Origin: a virus
Strand: one strand, 5' to 3'
IMG/VR virus record: IMGVR_UViG_3300037261_000011
Location: 1-28,214 of that record
Length of the DNA stretch: 28,214 nt
How positions within the stretch are numbered: the stretch's first letter is position 1; each line of letters starts with the position of its first letter. The notes below the pieces were generated by a model, which did no database searches, had not been told where the DNA came from, and worked only from the letters and a program-made list of their open reading frames with translations. Positions 21,098-27,957 of this stretch are shown here, in pieces. Position numbers and translations under genes: made by a program.

Positions 21098-21114
21098 CAG
21101 CTCCCGTGGAGCTG
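21098..21114 (+). other. Hairpin in capsid leader
   Basis: CAGCTCC, CGT, GGAGCTG: a perfect seven-base stem with a three-base loop in the leader region of the capsid gene, about 115 bases before its ATG. It may stabilise or process the capsid message. The rest of the gap holds no open frame of note. Confidence 0.4.
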
Positions 21115-21230
21115 CGAACCCGAAAAGAAATTTTTGCGTTGGCAGTTCCGACTCCGATTGCGGGTCAATGTGATTCGTTCGGATAAAGCCGGGCAGCAAG
21201 CGCAAAGCTAATAACGAGGAAACTCATCAA

Positions 21231-22241
21231 ATGGCTTATACGCAAATCTCAGACGTGATCGTGCCGAGCGAGTTTTTGCCTTACGTTGTGGAACGGACGG
21301 CGGAACTTTCGGTATTCTTCACGTCGGGCATCGTCGATACCGACCCTGCCTTCAGTACGCTGGCGGCCGGCGGTGGTCAGACCATCACCATGCCGTTCTG
21401 GCAAGATTTGCAAGGCGACGATCAGGTGATCTCGGACACGGGTTCGTTGACTACCAAAAAGATCGGGGCAACCGCAGACGCGGCGATCATCCATAATCGC
21501 GCGGACGCATGGAGCTATAACGACCTTGCAAAATACATGTCGGGCAGCGACCCCGGCAAAGTAATCGCGGACTTGGTCGCAGGTTACTGGGCGCGCAAAC
21601 ACAATCACCAGCTTGTGTTCATGCTCCAGGGAATCTTCGGCGCATCCACGATGTCGGGAAATATCACCGACATTTCGACTACGAACAGTGGCGTTGTCAC
21701 AGTAGACAACACATTGAACGGGCTAAACTTCATCAACGCCAAGCAGCTCTTGGGCGATGCGAAGGAGAAGCTCGTTGCGATCGCGATGCACTCGGCCGTG
21801 CAAGCGTCACTCTTGAAGCTCGATCTGATCGACTTCATCCCGGTGAGCGATGCGCGCAAAACGCTCATGCAGTTCCAGGGACTGGACGTGATCGTCGACG
21901 ACAACATGCCGAACGTGGTCGTGAACGCGGTTGTGCAGTATATGACCGTCCTGTTTGGGCAGGGCGCGATAGCAATGGGCGTCAGCGGCGAGAACGACGC
22001 AATCGAGGGCGGGTTTGGAACCTGGCAGCTCGAGTTCTCGCGTGTGGCGCTGGCAGGTCAAAACGTGATGATCAACCGGCGCCGGTTTCTCTTGCACCCT
22101 CGTGGTGTGAAATGGACAGGCAGTTCAATGGCCGGACCTTCCCCGACAAACGCCGAGTTGGCGTTGACGGCGAACTGGGCGCGTGTGTACGAAGTCAAAA
22201 ACGTGCGCATGATCGCGATCCTGCACAACGTCATTCTGTAA
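21231..22241 (+). CDS. Major capsid protein
   Basis: 336 residues. The N-terminus (TQISDVIVPSEFLPYVVERTAELSVFFTSGIV, then GGQTITMPFWQDLQGDDQVI) and the middle (IHNRADAWSYNDLAKYMSGSDPGKVIADLVAGYWARKHNHQLVFMLQGIF) are those of a family of phage major capsid proteins with the HK97 fold. IAMHSAVQASLLKLDLIDFIPVSDARKTLMQFQGLDVIVDDNMP follows, the typical capsid core. The C-terminus HPRGVKW...VYEVKNVRMIAILHNVIL is also typical. A Shine-Dalgarno GAGGAAA precedes the ATG. Position after the scaffold confirms the call. Confidence 0.93.
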   Translation: MAYTQISDVIVPSEFLPYVVERTAELSVFFTSGIVDTDPAFSTLAAGGGQTITMPFWQDLQGDDQVISDTGSLTTKKIGATADAAIIHNRADAWSYNDLAKYMSGSDPGKVIADLVAGYWARKHNHQLVFMLQGIFGASTMSGNITDISTTNSGVVTVDNTLNGLNFINAKQLLGDAKEKLVAIAMHSAVQASLLKLDLIDFIPVSDARKTLMQFQGLDVIVDDNMPNVVVNAVVQYMTVLFGQGAIAMGVSGENDAIEGGFGTWQLEFSRVALAGQNVMINRRRFLLHPRGVKWTGSSMAGPSPTNAELALTANWARVYEVKNVRMIAILHNVIL

Positions 22242-22264
22242 CACCGGAGGAAAAAACTAAAAAC

Positions 22265-22804
22265 ATGAGTGAAGAAACAAAATCAGAAACAGCCGGTGCA
22301 GGACCGCAGAAGCGCGATCGTAAACCGTCGCTGAAAACAAAGGGCGGACGATCACGCGGTGAAGTCCATGACTCGGACAAGCGGCAGAACGAACTGCAAA
22401 AACGCCACGCCGAACGGCATGCCGAACTGGGAAAAGAGAACGAGGAGCGCAAGACTCGTCAGGTGTTCGACACTAAACTCGCGACGAAAGACTTCGTTGG
22501 GAGACATCCCGACGAGCCGATCAAGTCGGACGATGACGAAGCACGCAAGTCGGGCGTGATCGGTCGTGGCCGCAAGGTCAAAACCGTTCCGCAGAAAACC
22601 GACGGCATGGTGACTGACCAAGTGGTCGTCGATCCGTTACCGCACGCAGGGCTGCTCCCCGGCGCAACGCCACTGACCGAACCGCAAAAGACACAGGAAG
22701 TGCTGGACGAGCACACTGGCCGGCGCGGCAAGGACAAGAGCGGAGGCTCAAGCAAGAAAGCGCGCGCCGAAGCGGAGAAAGCGTCGGCTCAATCCGATAG
22801 TTAA
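22265..22804 (+). CDS. Charged, disordered hypothetical protein
   Basis: 179 residues from ATG 22265 with a good GGAGGAAA site; an upstream open frame from 22112 lies inside the capsid gene. The product is Lys/Glu/Arg-rich throughout (RDRKPSLKTKGGRSRGEVHDSDKRQNELQKRHAERH) with no hydrophobic core, so it is probably disordered. It could be a capsid-associated or DNA-condensing protein. A strong hairpin follows its stop. Confidence 0.55.
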   Translation: MSEETKSETAGAGPQKRDRKPSLKTKGGRSRGEVHDSDKRQNELQKRHAERHAELGKENEERKTRQVFDTKLATKDFVGRHPDEPIKSDDDEARKSGVIGRGRKVKTVPQKTDGMVTDQVVVDPLPHAGLLPGATPLTEPQKTQEVLDEHTGRRGKDKSGGSSKKARAEAEKASAQSDS

Positions 22805-22819
22805 ACTCAACAAGCATTT

Positions 22820-22851
22820 AGCGGCGGGGAGCGCTTGACGCACCCGCCGCT
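22820..22851 (+). terminator. Strong GC hairpin after the capsid cluster
   Basis: AGCGGCGGG pairs perfectly with CCCGCCGCT over a 14-base loop, and flanking AAGCA/TGCTT can extend the stem. It lies 16 bases after the stop of 22265-22804. The 3' side has only GCTTTA, so termination may be partial. Confidence 0.55.
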
Positions 22852-22863
22852 GGTGCTTTAAGG
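22835..22863 (+). promoter_or_regulatory. Candidate promoter TTGACG-N17-TTAAGG
   Basis: TTGACG (22835-22840), 17 bases, TTAAGG (22858-22863). The predicted transcript start would be almost at the ATG at 22872, implying a leaderless message. It overlaps the terminator hairpin. A TTGACR-N17-TAAG-like arrangement recurs near 27839. Weak evidence. Confidence 0.25.
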
Positions 22864-22871
22864 TGTCGGGC

Positions 22872-23315
22872 ATGACACCTGAAAATGATTCGTCAACAAT
22901 GCTGAGTCCTCGGCGGAAGCGGAATCCCAAAGTCGCGCTGCCACCGAGCATGCGCCGAAACGCTCGCGAGATGACAGAGGACGAGTGGCAAGCCGAACAG
23001 AACCGGCTCCAAGCCAAAGCAGCCGAGTCGCACATCAAGAATACCGAAACTTACCGCGCAAACAAGATCGCTGAGCGCGAGGCACGGAAAGAATCGAACC
23101 TGGAAAAATACGGGCGACCCGTTACATCACGAAGCCAGTTGATCGACGGCGTGCGTGAAGAAGATCCATTGCCGCCAGAACAAAAGCTGCCGATGCGCGG
23201 CCCGAAAATCAAAGGTCGCGTGATGGAGAACGGAGAGGTGCCGGTGCGCAGAACGAAAGGCCAATCGACCAGCCGCGTGCAACAGGCACGGGAAAGGGCG
23301 CGTGGCAATTCGTAA
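22872..23315 (+). CDS. Charged hypothetical protein
   Basis: 147 residues from ATG 22872; GTG 22863 is the alternative start. Arg/Lys/Glu-rich, mostly helical and probably disordered (RRKRNPKVALPPSMRRNAREMTEDEWQAEQNRLQAKAAE). No family is recognised. It follows the capsid-cluster terminator and a candidate promoter. Confidence 0.5.
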   Translation: MTPENDSSTMLSPRRKRNPKVALPPSMRRNAREMTEDEWQAEQNRLQAKAAESHIKNTETYRANKIAEREARKESNLEKYGRPVTSRSQLIDGVREEDPLPPEQKLPMRGPKIKGRVMENGEVPVRRTKGQSTSRVQQARERARGNS

Positions 23316-23451
23316 AGGAAAAGGCAACGCGCAGCAGCGTCGCAAATTCAAACGCGCGCAAGTTCGCGGTAAAATCGCAACCTCGACTCAGGCATGGCTG
23401 GTCGATAAGAACAACGACCGGCGCAAATCGAAAGCGCAAGGCACACCGTAA
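23302..23451 (+). CDS. Small very basic protein
   Basis: 49 residues from a GTG overlapping the previous gene by 14 bases. Arg/Lys/Gln-rich with no acidic cluster (AIRKGKGNAQQRRKFKRAQVRGKIATSTQAWLVDKNNDRR). It would bind nucleic acid non-specifically. No ATG is available; confidence is limited. Confidence 0.4.
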   Translation: MAIRKGKGNAQQRRKFKRAQVRGKIATSTQAWLVDKNNDRRKSKAQGTP

Positions 23452-23458
23452 AAGGTTT

Positions 23459-23487
23459 TTGACATTGCGTGCGCGAAAGATTACTTG
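23459..23487 (+). promoter_or_regulatory. Candidate promoter TTGACA-N17-TACTTG
   Basis: TTGACA (23459-23464) is a perfect -35 box. Seventeen bases downstream is TACTTG, a poor -10. The implied start of transcription is next to the ATG at 23495, again suggesting a leaderless message. Pattern match only. Confidence 0.25.
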
Positions 23488-23494
23488 TGCGCGC

Positions 23495-23911
23495 ATGAAG
23501 AAACTTCTAGCAGTTCTCGCCTTGGGACTCGTCACGCTGGTCGCTGTCCCGATCTTCTCGCCAGCAAACAAAGCGCAAGCACAGACCAATCTGTTCGGGT
23601 ACGGCACGGCCACGTCAACAGCCGCTGCGGCCACGATCAATCAAGGGAGCGGGCTAATCACGACCGAAGCGCTGACCACGGCCGGTCTAGCTGCTTACAC
23701 GATGACGCTGACCGACAATCAGATCACAGCGACTTCAATCGTGCTGGCAACGGTTGCTAACGGAACGAACTCACAGGGAACTGTTGGCGTTGGGTTAATT
23801 ACTCCCGGCGCGGGTTCCGCGACGATTATCGTAAACAACCTGCACGCGACCCAAGCGTTAAACGGCACGCTCAAAATAAGATTCATCGTGTCTAACGGGC
23901 CGGGAGCGTAA
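23495..23911 (+). CDS. Signal-peptide protein, virion-cluster family
   Basis: 138 residues from ATG 23495, chosen because it starts the classical signal peptide MKKLLAVLALGLVTLVAV (cleavage near AQAQ). A TTG at 23459 would add twelve residues ahead of it. The mature part is beta-rich with repeated strands (GSGLITTEALTTAGLAAYTMTLTDNQITATSIVLATVANG, then GAGSATIIVNNLHATQALNGTLKIRFIV). From memory this pattern occurs in phage proteins encoded between capsid and tail genes, usually without a signal peptide. The export signal is the odd part. Confidence 0.6.
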   Translation: MKKLLAVLALGLVTLVAVPIFSPANKAQAQTNLFGYGTATSTAAAATINQGSGLITTEALTTAGLAAYTMTLTDNQITATSIVLATVANGTNSQGTVGVGLITPGAGSATIIVNNLHATQALNGTLKIRFIVSNGPGA

Positions 23912-23945
23912 AGAGCGAAAGTTTTTCACTTAAACCAAGGCGACC

Positions 23946-24509
23946 ATGAAAAAATTAACTCTCATCATCATCGCGGGGCTTGGCATCTTCTCTTGCTCCG
24001 CATTTGGGCAAAGTAGGTTCCCGGAAAACCCGATGGCGAACAAGCTGTCGGCTCCAACGCCATTAACCGGCACCGAGTACGTCACAATCGAGCAAGGCAA
24101 ACAGCGCAAAGCCGCACAGGTTACTAGCATTAACCAGGCGACTGGAGCTCTTTTCACGACTGCGGTTCCGGCGATCAACGCGAAAACGGCAGCGGCAACA
24201 ACGCTGCTGACCGTACCGACTGGACGAAAATTCTACGTCACGGGAATCAAGTTTGAAACTACGACCGGGACTGCTGTCTCTGGCGGAGCGATCATCACTG
24301 TCGGTTCAACTGGAACTGCGGCGAATAGCATTGTGGCATCTCAAACACTGTCGAGTTCGGCTATTACCACGTCGCTCGAATCTGGAACGCTCGTCGCGCT
24401 GAACAAGGTAATCGCTGCTGGCGACGTCATCCAGTTTACAGTCGCAACCGGAGCCACAGCCACGACGCAAACACTGACGGTTCACCTGACTGGATTCTAC
24501 AACCCTTAA
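23946..24509 (+). CDS. Signal-peptide beta-rich protein
   Basis: 187 residues. The N-terminus MKKLTLIIIAGLGIFSCSAFGQ is a signal peptide with a likely cleavage after AFG; a Cys at residue 17 is not in a good lipobox. The mature portion is Thr/Ala/Gly-rich with strands (FYVTGIKFETTTGTAVSGGAIITVG, IQFTVATGATATTQTLTVHLTGF), which fits a receptor-binding or decoration-type beta sandwich. It is the second of three consecutive genes with export signals. A 24-nt hairpin copy follows its stop. Confidence 0.55.
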   Translation: MKKLTLIIIAGLGIFSCSAFGQSRFPENPMANKLSAPTPLTGTEYVTIEQGKQRKAAQVTSINQATGALFTTAVPAINAKTAAATTLLTVPTGRKFYVTGIKFETTTGTAVSGGAIITVGSTGTAANSIVASQTLSSSAITTSLESGTLVALNKVIAAGDVIQFTVATGATATTQTLTVHLTGFYNP

Positions 24510-24513
24510 AAAG

Positions 24514-24537
24514 TGAAAAGCCGAAATCGGCTTAACA
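24514..24537 (+). repeat. 24-nt hairpin repeat, copy 6
   Basis: TGAAAAGCCG, AAAT, CGGCTTAACA; AAGCCGA/TCGGCTT is a perfect seven-base stem with an AA loop. It lies between two signal-peptide genes, ten bases before the second ATG. Confidence 0.65.
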
Positions 24538-24547
24538 GATTCACACC

Positions 24548-24913
24548 ATGAAAAAGCTTCTCTTCGCCGTCGCGTTAGTCCTCTATTTGGCGGTCGAAGT
24601 CTATGCGACCGAGCCGACGTTCACGACTTGGCTCCCGCAGAACGGCGAAGATCAAAAGCTGGTCTGGCAAAAGATTCTCAAAGTTATCCAGCCGCCGGCC
24701 AACGCATTCGCAATCACAACGAGCGATACGGTTGCGCTGACGGCTCCGGTGCGCGCGATCTACGTCGGAGTCTCGGGCGACGTTAAGGTCGACATGGTTA
24801 CTGGCGGGACGGGCATCGTGTTCAAAGCTGTGCCGGTCGGTTTTCTCTATGTGCAAGCGGTGAAGGTCTACGCGACAGGCTCGACCGCAACCAATCTCAT
24901 CGGGCTTTATTAA
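24548..24913 (+). CDS. Head spike base-like protein with signal peptide
   Basis: 121 residues. A signal peptide (MKKLLFAVALVLYLAVEVYA) is joined to a C-terminal domain, about residues 58-121: AITTSDTVALTAPVRAIYVGVSGDVKVDMVTGGTGIVF, then VPVGFLYVQAVKVYATGSTATNLIGLY. The domain matches the spike base family named after Rhodobacter GTA protein Rcc01079, small virion proteins that hold head spikes. Those members do not, as I remember them, have signal peptides. The ATG lies ten bases after the hairpin copy at 24514-24537. Confidence 0.75.
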   Translation: MKKLLFAVALVLYLAVEVYATEPTFTTWLPQNGEDQKLVWQKILKVIQPPANAFAITTSDTVALTAPVRAIYVGVSGDVKVDMVTGGTGIVFKAVPVGFLYVQAVKVYATGSTATNLIGLY

Positions 24914-24923
24914 CGAAGCCCGA

Positions 24924-25058
24924 ATGAGCAAAACTCAACTAGTCCTTCTGTGGTGCGGCTTCGGCTGTTTCTGTCTCGCCGCAGTCAATGTCGAAGCGAG
25001 AATCAATCTCACTGCGCTTGGACTCGCGCTCTGCACGTTGACTTCCATCTTGCGTTGA
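24924..25058 (+). CDS. Tiny membrane protein
   Basis: 44 residues in two hydrophobic stretches (LVLLWCGFGCFCLAAV and LTALGLALCTLTSIL) separated by NVEARIN. Starts ten bases after the spike base stop. It could form a two-helix hairpin in the membrane. It resembles small phage membrane proteins. No function can be assigned. Confidence 0.45.
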   Translation: MSKTQLVLLWCGFGCFCLAAVNVEARINLTALGLALCTLTSILR

Positions 25059-25084
25059 AAGCGAAACAAGATTAACAATCGCTC

Positions 25085-25681
25085 ATGGCGAGCGCACTTG
25101 TTGTAGAGGACGGAACTGGCGTAGCAACAGCGAATTCATATAGCAGCATCGCTACGCTCAATAGTATCCTTCAAAGTAGGCTGGACAATTCCGAATGGGT
25201 TTCTGCTGCGTCCGCGACGGTTCCTGGAGATAGTGGAACATATCCGTTACGAGAAGCTGCCGCCATATCGGCCTCTCTACTCATCGATGCCGACTGCCGG
25301 TTTCGCGGCTTTCGTAAAAGCATGACGCAGGGTTTGGAATGGCCGCGCATACGGGCGCGCAACGACGACTTTTACGGCCAGATGCCGGGGCGCATCACCG
25401 CGCTGCTCAACGTATATTACGACGAGTCCTCGATCCCGCTGCGTTTGCAACAAGCTCACGCACAAGTGACGCTGGATCTTCTGCGGGACGCGACTAGGAT
25501 GCGCGACAACTCCGCCCTTGGAATCAGGTCGGCCGGAATCGGACAGAACGCGCTTGCCATTACTTTCGATCCAACGCGACTCCCGCTTCCTTTGTCGATG
25601 GAAGCGCAGCGGCTCTTACAAAAGTTGATCATCAGCTTCCGTTACGGACTCGGCACCGTTCGATTGGTGCGGGTGCAATAA
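25085..25681 (+). CDS. Head-tail adaptor, DnaT-like family
   Basis: 198 residues. The N-terminus VVEDGTGVATANSYSSIATLNSILQSRL, then REAAAISASLLIDADCRFRGFRK and LEWPRIRARNDDFYGQMP form the pattern of the DnaT_2-type phage proteins that occupy the head-tail adaptor position (ANSY, WPR). QQAHAQVTLDLLRDA follows. The family's DNA-binding label comes from fold resemblance; the position after capsid and before head-closure genes suggests a connector role. Confidence 0.75.
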   Translation: MASALVVEDGTGVATANSYSSIATLNSILQSRLDNSEWVSAASATVPGDSGTYPLREAAAISASLLIDADCRFRGFRKSMTQGLEWPRIRARNDDFYGQMPGRITALLNVYYDESSIPLRLQQAHAQVTLDLLRDATRMRDNSALGIRSAGIGQNALAITFDPTRLPLPLSMEAQRLLQKLIISFRYGLGTVRLVRVQ

Positions 25682-25689
25682 CAATATTT

Positions 25690-25992
25690 ATGCCAGACAC
25701 ACCGAATCAGATTAGCGCGGGCAACGGCAGGAAACTACTCCAAATCATCCCGATCAATATCATGACGATTTTTACAATGATTGTATGCTCGGTCGGCCTC
25801 TACTGGAAGTTCGATGAACGCATTGCCGCACTTGAAAAGGCCGGGACATCCTCCGAACTGACAAACCGCGTCTCGTCACTGGAAAAGAAATTCGACGACC
25901 TTTCCCCGACGATCGTTCGGACGGACACAAATGTGCAATGGCTGATGGACAAACAATCGCCAGGCGCACCGAAGGGCGGTCCTCCGAAATAA
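25690..25992 (+). CDS. Membrane protein with coiled coil, candidate i-spanin
   Basis: 100 residues. A positively charged N-terminus (GNGRKLLQ) is followed by one transmembrane helix (about 19-38, IIPINIMTIFTMIVCSVGLY) and then a coiled coil (about 40-75, FDERIAALEKAGTSSELTNRVSSLEKKFDDL), ending in a Pro/Gly tail. This N-in/C-out topology matches inner-membrane spanins of the Rz type. The next gene, overlapping by one base (TAATG), encodes a lipoprotein, as expected for the partner. A holin-associated or other membrane function is the main alternative. No endolysin was identified in the window. Confidence 0.5.
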   Translation: MPDTPNQISAGNGRKLLQIIPINIMTIFTMIVCSVGLYWKFDERIAALEKAGTSSELTNRVSSLEKKFDDLSPTIVRTDTNVQWLMDKQSPGAPKGGPPK

Positions 25993-26381
25993 TGAAATCT
26001 TTTCTCGCGATCACTTCAATTTGCTTAATCGGTTGCGCTCCGGCACCGAAACCGGCGGTTCACCACGCTTCTTCAAAACATCATACCGCGAAGCCGGACA
26101 CATCTGTTAACACGAAGCTAAAACAAAACTCCGAGGACATCAGGATCATACAGCAGAGAAACGACGAACTTGATAGTTCACATCCGAGCGTAATCTCCGG
26201 TAACAACTCTGGAACCCTGGTCGGAGTTGAATGGGTAAATAAATACCATCGGTATGAGGCCAAGTTCGGCACCGTCTCGGAGGACAAGAATATTCGTCGT
26301 GAAGGAGACCAATATCGAATCCCATCAAAGGTGTCCGACCATTTCGATGAGATGATTCGTAAAGAGTCCGTGCCGCAATGA
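25992..26381 (+). CDS. Lipoprotein, candidate o-spanin
   Basis: 129 residues from ATG 25992, chosen for its lipoprotein signal MKSFLAITSICLIGC with lipobox LIGC and Cys15. The frame is open upstream to 25938, but that part lacks any signal. The mature N-terminus is Pro/His/Lys-rich (APAPKPAVHHASSKHHTAKP), then comes a helical stretch (NTKLKQNSEDIRIIQQRNDELD) and a small globular part (TLVGVEWVNKYHRYEAKFG). It overlaps the membrane-coiled-coil gene by one base, the layout of a two-component spanin. It is longer than typical Rz1 proteins. Confidence 0.5.
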   Translation: MKSFLAITSICLIGCAPAPKPAVHHASSKHHTAKPDTSVNTKLKQNSEDIRIIQQRNDELDSSHPSVISGNNSGTLVGVEWVNKYHRYEAKFGTVSEDKNIRREGDQYRIPSKVSDHFDEMIRKESVPQ

Positions 26382-26758
26382 TCGCTTTCGACGTAATCGG
26401 GAAGAACATCGCCGCGACCGTGTTCGGAATCGCCGGCGGAGTCTCGAAAGCCGGGGCATTCAAACCGAAGGTCGACCAGACCGGCGCCTACAATTCGGTT
26501 ACCGACACGTACGACCAGAGCGGCGTCACGAGCTACTCGGTCACCGGGATCTTCTACCGATCGCATGAACAAAGGCTAACCGAGGATGCAGGCAAGACCG
26601 CGTATTTTTTAATTCAAGCCTCGGAACTCATCGCCCAAGGTTACACCGCAGTCCCGACCAGCGGCGACGACATCATAATCGCCGGCGTCACCTGGAACAT
26701 TTACGATGTCGACCCTGACCCGAGCGGAGCGACCTACCCGCTCAAGATTCGAAAGTGA
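26378..26758 (+). CDS. Head closure/neck protein
   Basis: 126 residues, starting at an ATGA overlap. Recognisable blocks: NSVTDTYDQSGVTSYSVTGIFYRSHEQR, DAGKTAYFLIQASEL and PTSGDDIIIAGVTWNIYDVDPDPSGATYPLKIRK. The ending, with strands around DxI.I.G..W.V..VDPDPSGA.Y.L..R, is the form of phage head-tail joining proteins in this gene position. Role: closes the portal vertex and joins the tail. The family is recognised from the pattern; confidence is moderate. Confidence 0.6.
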   Translation: MIAFDVIGKNIAATVFGIAGGVSKAGAFKPKVDQTGAYNSVTDTYDQSGVTSYSVTGIFYRSHEQRLTEDAGKTAYFLIQASELIAQGYTAVPTSGDDIIIAGVTWNIYDVDPDPSGATYPLKIRK

Positions 26759-26761
26759 GTT

Positions 26762-26962
26762 ATGACTGCGGCGGATGCCAAGAAATTCTCGGATGATGCG
26801 CTTAAGGACATTAGAAATATGTCCGATACTACGCTCAAGCAGAGATTGGATTGGCTCAAAGCGCCATGTGGAATAGATGGACTCGAAGTCCTAGCAAAAT
26901 TAGTGGCAGGACCGATATTGCTATTCGTAGCAAACGAGAGGGGAATGCGCGTAAATGTCTGA
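26762..26962 (+). CDS. Small hypothetical protein
   Basis: 66 residues, three bases after the previous stop. Helical (AKKFSDDALKDIRNMSDTTLKQRLDWL) with a hydrophobic end (LEVLAKLVAGPILLFVANERG). It overlaps the next gene by eight bases. No family is recognised. Confidence 0.5.
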   Translation: MTAADAKKFSDDALKDIRNMSDTTLKQRLDWLKAPCGIDGLEVLAKLVAGPILLFVANERGMRVNV

Positions 26963-27425
26963 CATCATCTCGTTCAAAGCCGACCTGAACCGGTTCGCCG
27001 AGTCGATCGACGCGAAAGTTCAAGATGCGATCCGCCGGATCGTGATCGAACTGTTTAACAGATTCACATTCGAGAACCCTGTCGACACTGGATACTCTCA
27101 ATCAAACTGGAGAATCAGTATAAACGAGCCGGACACGACCGTCTCTAATCCTCCTACATCTCAAGAAAGGGATGCTAATAAGGGCAAAAAGGGATGGATC
27201 AACAATGCTTTGGGTGCTGACCTATCCGAAATCGTTGGCCTAACTACAATAGGAATCGGGCGCGTCGAATCAGGTGATTCGGTATATGTCACGAACTCGG
27301 TTGATTATGTGCGGTATCTTAACGAGGGCACGTCGAAACAAGCGCCGAGTGGATGGATTCAAATAGCCATTGCGCAGGTTGTAGCGCAGGTTAATGAAAG
27401 CGTCCAAATGGCAGCGAAAGCATGA
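26955..27425 (+). CDS. Tail completion protein, HK97 gp10-like
   Basis: 156 residues. The family signature is clear: NPVDTGYSQSNWRISINEP near residues 38-56 and SVYVTNSVDYVRYLNEGTSKQAPSGW near 116-142. HK97 gp10-type proteins sit at the head-tail interface and help complete the tail. It follows the head closure gene and precedes a tail terminator-like gene, with an ATGA overlap at its end. Length is normal. Confidence 0.85.
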   Translation: MSDIISFKADLNRFAESIDAKVQDAIRRIVIELFNRFTFENPVDTGYSQSNWRISINEPDTTVSNPPTSQERDANKGKKGWINNALGADLSEIVGLTTIGIGRVESGDSVYVTNSVDYVRYLNEGTSKQAPSGWIQIAIAQVVAQVNESVQMAAKA

Positions 27426-27829
27426 GATACGATCTTGCTCGACAAGCGTTAGCAACGGCAATCGGCGCCACCGCTGCGGGATTCACGGTCGTTCCCGAGA
27501 ATCACAAGTTCGATCCGCCGCCAGGAGTGACTTGGATTCGATGGAGTTTACGACCTGTCACAGCCAAAATGGCGGACATCGGAGCCAAGATGGAGCGCAA
27601 TGATGGCTTGATTTGGTTTCAAATCTTCGTGCCAGAAGGAAACGGGACAGTTGACGCGATGAAAATATCGGATGCGCTTGGCGCATTGTTCTTCGAGAAA
27701 TATCTGACGGTTGATGTGAATACAACCATGCGCTGTCACGCTGGAAAACTGAACTTCGTCGGTCCCGATCCGACTGGCTGGCAGATATGGCGGCTGATCG
27801 TCGACTACCAGCTCGACGTGTTCCCGTGA
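27422..27829 (+). CDS. Tail terminator-like protein (DUF4128 type)
   Basis: 135 residues, starting at an ATGA overlap. YDLARQALATAIGATAA, FDPPPGVTWIRWSLRPV, GLIWFQIFVPEGNGTVDAMKISDALGALFFEKYL and WQIWRLIVDYQLDVFP fit the small alpha/beta tail terminator family that follows gp10-like proteins. Role: caps the tail tube at the proximal end. The call relies on motif shape and gene order. Confidence 0.7.
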   Translation: MRYDLARQALATAIGATAAGFTVVPENHKFDPPPGVTWIRWSLRPVTAKMADIGAKMERNDGLIWFQIFVPEGNGTVDAMKISDALGALFFEKYLTVDVNTTMRCHAGKLNFVGPDPTGWQIWRLIVDYQLDVFP

Positions 27830-27838
27830 AAAAATCCT

Positions 27839-27867
27839 TTGACGCTGATTCTTGCGCGGTGTAAGCG
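27839..27867 (+). promoter_or_regulatory. Candidate promoter TTGACG-N17-TAAGCG
   Basis: TTGACG (27839-27844), 17 bases, TAAGCG (27862-27867), in the 128-base gap before the tail tube gene. It resembles the arrangement at 22835-22863. The following sequence contains a GGGAGGA and a six-codon frame, but nothing else notable. Weak evidence. Confidence 0.3.
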
Positions 27868-27957
27868 TCGACTTGTAAGTAAAACTGAAAATGAGGGAGG
27901 ACGTTATTTGAATTCAACAAAATGACAGAACAAAAAATCTAATAGGAACCAACGCCC

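Noticed and set aside
27891-27911. Six-codon frame with an internal GGGAGGA before the tail tube gene
   Set aside because: It could be a leader peptide, but there is no supporting structure or amino-acid pattern.
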